This document shows, piece by piece, positions 3,916-5,146 of a stretch of 5,146 bases of DNA. The stretch is from assembly GCF_018373335.1 (NCBI RefSeq), contig NZ_JAHAHH010000082.1:1-5146 (forward strand), written 5' to 3'. Made by a program: the position numbers and the translations under genes. Within the stretch, counting starts at the first letter, position 1. The number at the start of each line of letters is the position of its first letter. A model generated the notes under the pieces. That model saw only the letters and a list, made by a program, of their open reading frames with translations, was not told the DNA's origin and searched no databases. The stretch comes from Negativicoccus succinicivorans. GTDB lineage: Bacteria; Bacillota; Negativicutes; Veillonellales; Negativicoccaceae.

Positions 3916-5146
3916 CTACGCTTGAAGCGTTTCCAGCTGACGCAGGATTTCCTGCATCTCGGCCTTCATGTTCCGAATTTCTTCATCTTGCGCGTCCAGT
4001 TTCTGCGCCATTTCAGAGCGGGAAAGTTCCGTGTACTCGTTGCCGCTTCCCACTTTCATGGAGAAGCCGACGTTGAGCATGTTTTCACCGCCGCCGAACG
4101 ATCCGCCGACGCTGAACATTCTGTTTGCGGTCGGCCGATAGAATGCGCCGATGGCTACCGCGTTCGCTCCGTTGTCGTTGCCATAGCTCGCGGCGAAGTC
4201 CCATTTATTTTCGGGATCATAATCCAAGGGATGAAGTCCCGCCAAGGCGGCCGCGCCTGCGCCGATTCTGTCGACTCTCGTATCCAGTTGATCGACCCGT
4301 CCGTTCAAAACGGTAATATTTTCAGTGTTCTTTGTGATGTTTTCAGTGTTCGTTGTGATGCGGGTATCTAACCCGGTCATTTGTTCGTTTACATTGCTGG
4401 CCAGTTTTTTCAGCTGGACCACGTTCACCGCATCAGTGTCTTCCGTGCCGGCAGCGACGCCCGTAATCTGACGGGTAACTCCAACTTCCGCATTTCCTAC
4501 AGAAACCGCCCCATCGATGGATTGCCATGCATTTACATATCCGTTTACCAATTTGAATTGCGCGTCAAATTCACCCGTTTTATTTTGCAGATTTTCCTGA
4601 ATTTGTTTAGTCTTATCGGATGGTACGCGTTTTCCATCCTGGCCAATGGAATCTTTTTTAATGCTTTCTTCTAATTCAGTCCGTAATTGTTTTAACTCTC
4701 CTCGCAGGCCGTTAAGTTTCTCTATTGCTTGCGCGCGTTCTGCTTTTTTCTCGCCCAGCAAAGTATCTTCATTCATGGCTTTGCCTGCCGACGCATCAAA
4801 GCCCCAGACTCTAGCCTCTCTATCGGCAAGGCTGTTCGCACCGAGCGCGACACCACCTTTTTGCGTCGCGCTTGCCAGCGATCCGATGGCTAAACTGTAA
4901 GCCTCTTGCGCTTCCGCTTTGCCGCCAACGGCGACAGCCTGTTCACTGAGCGCTTTCGCTTGCGGACCAATCGCCGCGGCATGTCTTTCCGCCACTGTAT
5001 AAGCGCCGACCGCTACCGATTCATTGCTTTTCGCCTGAGCCCAAACTCCGAGAGCCGTGGAAGCTTTCCCGGTCGCTTTAGCTGCGGAACCGAAAGCAGA
5101 CGCGGTGTCTCCATTCGCAACGGCATTACTTCCCGCCGCTGTGGCA
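3916..5146 (-). CDS. Trimeric autotransporter adhesin B (YadA-like), 5' end outside window
   Basis: These are the C-terminal 409 residues of a second trimeric autotransporter, read in one open frame from the right edge to the TAG at 3916-3918; the true start lies beyond 5146. An in-frame GTG at 4995 falls inside the head repeats and is not a plausible start. In order it has about eight head repeats (SAFG, TALG, VAVG, AAIG, LAIG, VALG), a charged helical insert of about 83 residues (4776-4528), GAVSVGN and the neck RQITGVAAG..DTDAVNVVQL (4473-4411). A short coiled-coil stalk with ITTNTEN/ITKNTEN follows, then the YadA_anchor domain (about 4300-4051; GAGAAALAG, then beta strands such as DFAASYG, AVAIGAFYR, MFSVGGSFG and MLNVGFSMKV). 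Last comes a 44-residue tail. The anchor trimer forms the 12-stranded outer-membrane pore that exports the passenger. Identification is secure; binding partner unknown. Confidence 0.96.
   Translation of the reverse strand, partial: ATAAGSNAVANGDTASAFGSAAKATGKASTALGVWAQAKSNESVAVGAYTVAERHAAAIGPQAKALSEQAVAVGGKAEAQEAYSLAIGSLASATQKGGVALGANSLADREARVWGFDASAGKAMNEDTLLGEKKAERAQAIEKLNGLRGELKQLRTELEESIKKDSIGQDGKRVPSDKTKQIQENLQNKTGEFDAQFKLVNGYVNAWQSIDGAVSVGNAEVGVTRQITGVAAGTEDTDAVNVVQLKKLASNVNEQMTGLDTRITTNTENITKNTENITVLNGRVDQLDTRVDRIGAGAAALAGLHPLDYDPENKWDFAASYGNDNGANAVAIGAFYRPTANRMFSVGGSFGGGENMLNVGFSMKVGSGNEYTELSRSEMAQKLDAQDEEIRNMKAEMQEILRQLETLQA
3919..4050 (-). other. 44-residue coiled-coil tail after the barrel
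   Basis: After the last barrel strand, a GSGNEYTELS linker leads into MAQKLDAQDEEIRNMKAEMQ and then EILRQLETLQA. Ile, Met, Met, Ile, Leu and Leu recur at alternating spacings of 3 and 4 over the last three heptads, so a parallel trimeric coiled coil is likely. By the topology of the family the C terminus faces the periplasm. I recall similar tails in other Negativicutes adhesins, but their function is not known to me. Confidence 0.75.
4051..4300 (-). other. YadA-type beta-barrel anchor of adhesin B
   Basis: From the end of the stalk (QLDTRVDRIGAG) the chain enters an alanine- and glycine-rich segment (AAALAGLHPLDYDPENKW). Four amphipathic beta strands follow: WDFAASYG, ANAVAIGAFYRP, RMFSVGGSFGG and MLNVGFSMKV. 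This is the pattern of the Pfam YadA_anchor domain; three subunits make one 12-stranded barrel. Unlike Yersinia YadA, the protein does not end at the last strand. Confidence 0.92.
4319..4360 (-). repeat. Tandem 21-bp repeat coding stalk heptads
   Basis: Two adjacent 21-base units (4319-4339 and 4340-4360) differ by one base. They encode the heptads ITTNTEN and ITKNTEN, both matching IxxNTxx, the stalk motif with Asn at core position d. Since 21 bases keep the frame, slippage here would lengthen or shorten the stalk by one heptad. Confidence 0.88.
4411..4473 (-). other. Neck motif of adhesin B
   Basis: RQITGVAAG through DTDAVNVVQL is the canonical trimeric autotransporter neck, 21 residues, directly before KKLASNVNEQ of the short stalk. 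It matches the neck of adhesin A (1506-1568) at nearly every conserved position. Confidence 0.92.
4528..4776 (-). other. Helical insert between head and neck of adhesin B
   Basis: About 83 residues from MNEDTLLGEKK to LVNGYVNA interrupt the usual direct step from the last head repeat to GAVSVGN and the neck. The first half has leucines at perfect 3-4 spacing (IEKLNGLRGELKQLRTELEE), a clear heptad pattern. A polar, glycine- and proline-containing turn (IGQDGKRVPSDK) follows, then a second helical stretch (TKQIQENLQNKTGEF). It could form a helical hairpin projecting from each subunit or a trimeric coiled coil. Head insertion motifs at this place are known in YadA relatives, but I do not recognise this one. 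Confidence 0.7.
4777..5145 (-). repeat. YadA-like head repeats of adhesin B (end of head)
   Basis: About eight repeats of roughly 14-15 residues with [VTLA]A[VILF]G cores are visible (SAFG, TALG, VAVG, AAIG, VAVG, LAIG, VALG, and the degenerate RVWG). They are alanine-rich and more regular than those of adhesin A. The region continues past the right edge, so the number of repeats is unknown. The last unit, RVWGFDASAGKA, breaks the pattern and leads into the helical insert. Confidence 0.9.

Noticed and set aside
3922..4371. 149-codon plus-strand frame
   Set aside because: It lies antisense to the anchor and tail of adhesin B, whose reading frame is certain.
4980..4995. GTG at 4995 as the start of adhesin B
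   Set aside because: The frame stays open to the right edge and continues the head repeat pattern upstream, so the GTG is internal.

Overview
The window holds parts of two large surface-protein genes in tandem, both on the minus strand. Both encode trimeric autotransporter adhesins (YadA-like, type Vc secretion). The left gene (1-3323) has its start in the window and runs off the left edge. The right gene (3916-5146) has its stop in the window and runs off the right edge. Between them lie 592 bases without a convincing gene.

The likely host is a diderm Firmicute of the Negativicutes (Veillonella, Dialister, Megasphaera or Selenomonas type). This rests on the style of the proteins: an extended signal peptide of the form MNKIYKLIWSKTKNCW..ASE, and a C-terminal anchor containing AALAGLHPLDYDPENKW followed by a coiled-coil tail. 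The genus cannot be fixed from the sequence, and the class assignment is an inference.

Layout from right to left, in the direction of transcription. (1) 5146-3916 encodes the end of adhesin B: about eight head repeats, an unusual helical insert of about 83 residues, a neck, a very short stalk, a four-strand membrane anchor, and a 44-residue coiled-coil extension beyond the barrel. (2) 3915-3324 is intergenic. It has a terminator hairpin at 3834-3869, a second and stronger bidirectional-looking hairpin at 3670-3709, an inverted repeat around a 10-bp palindrome at 3463-3508, a near-consensus sigma-70 promoter (TTGATA, 17 bases, TATAAT) at 3427-3399, and a Shine-Dalgarno sequence at 3334-3328. 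(3) 3323-1 encodes adhesin A: ESPR signal peptide, an unrecognised N-terminal domain, about 23 head repeats, a neck, a complex stalk with ion-sequestering-type IxxNTxx coiled coil, a second neck-like motif, and the start of a repeated stalk module. Its anchor is outside the window.

The two genes look like separate transcription units and probably give two different adhesin fibres on the outer membrane. Most of the window is ordinary for this family. The parts least explained by known modules are the post-barrel tail and helical insert of adhesin B, the N-terminal domain of adhesin A, and the structured intergenic segment.
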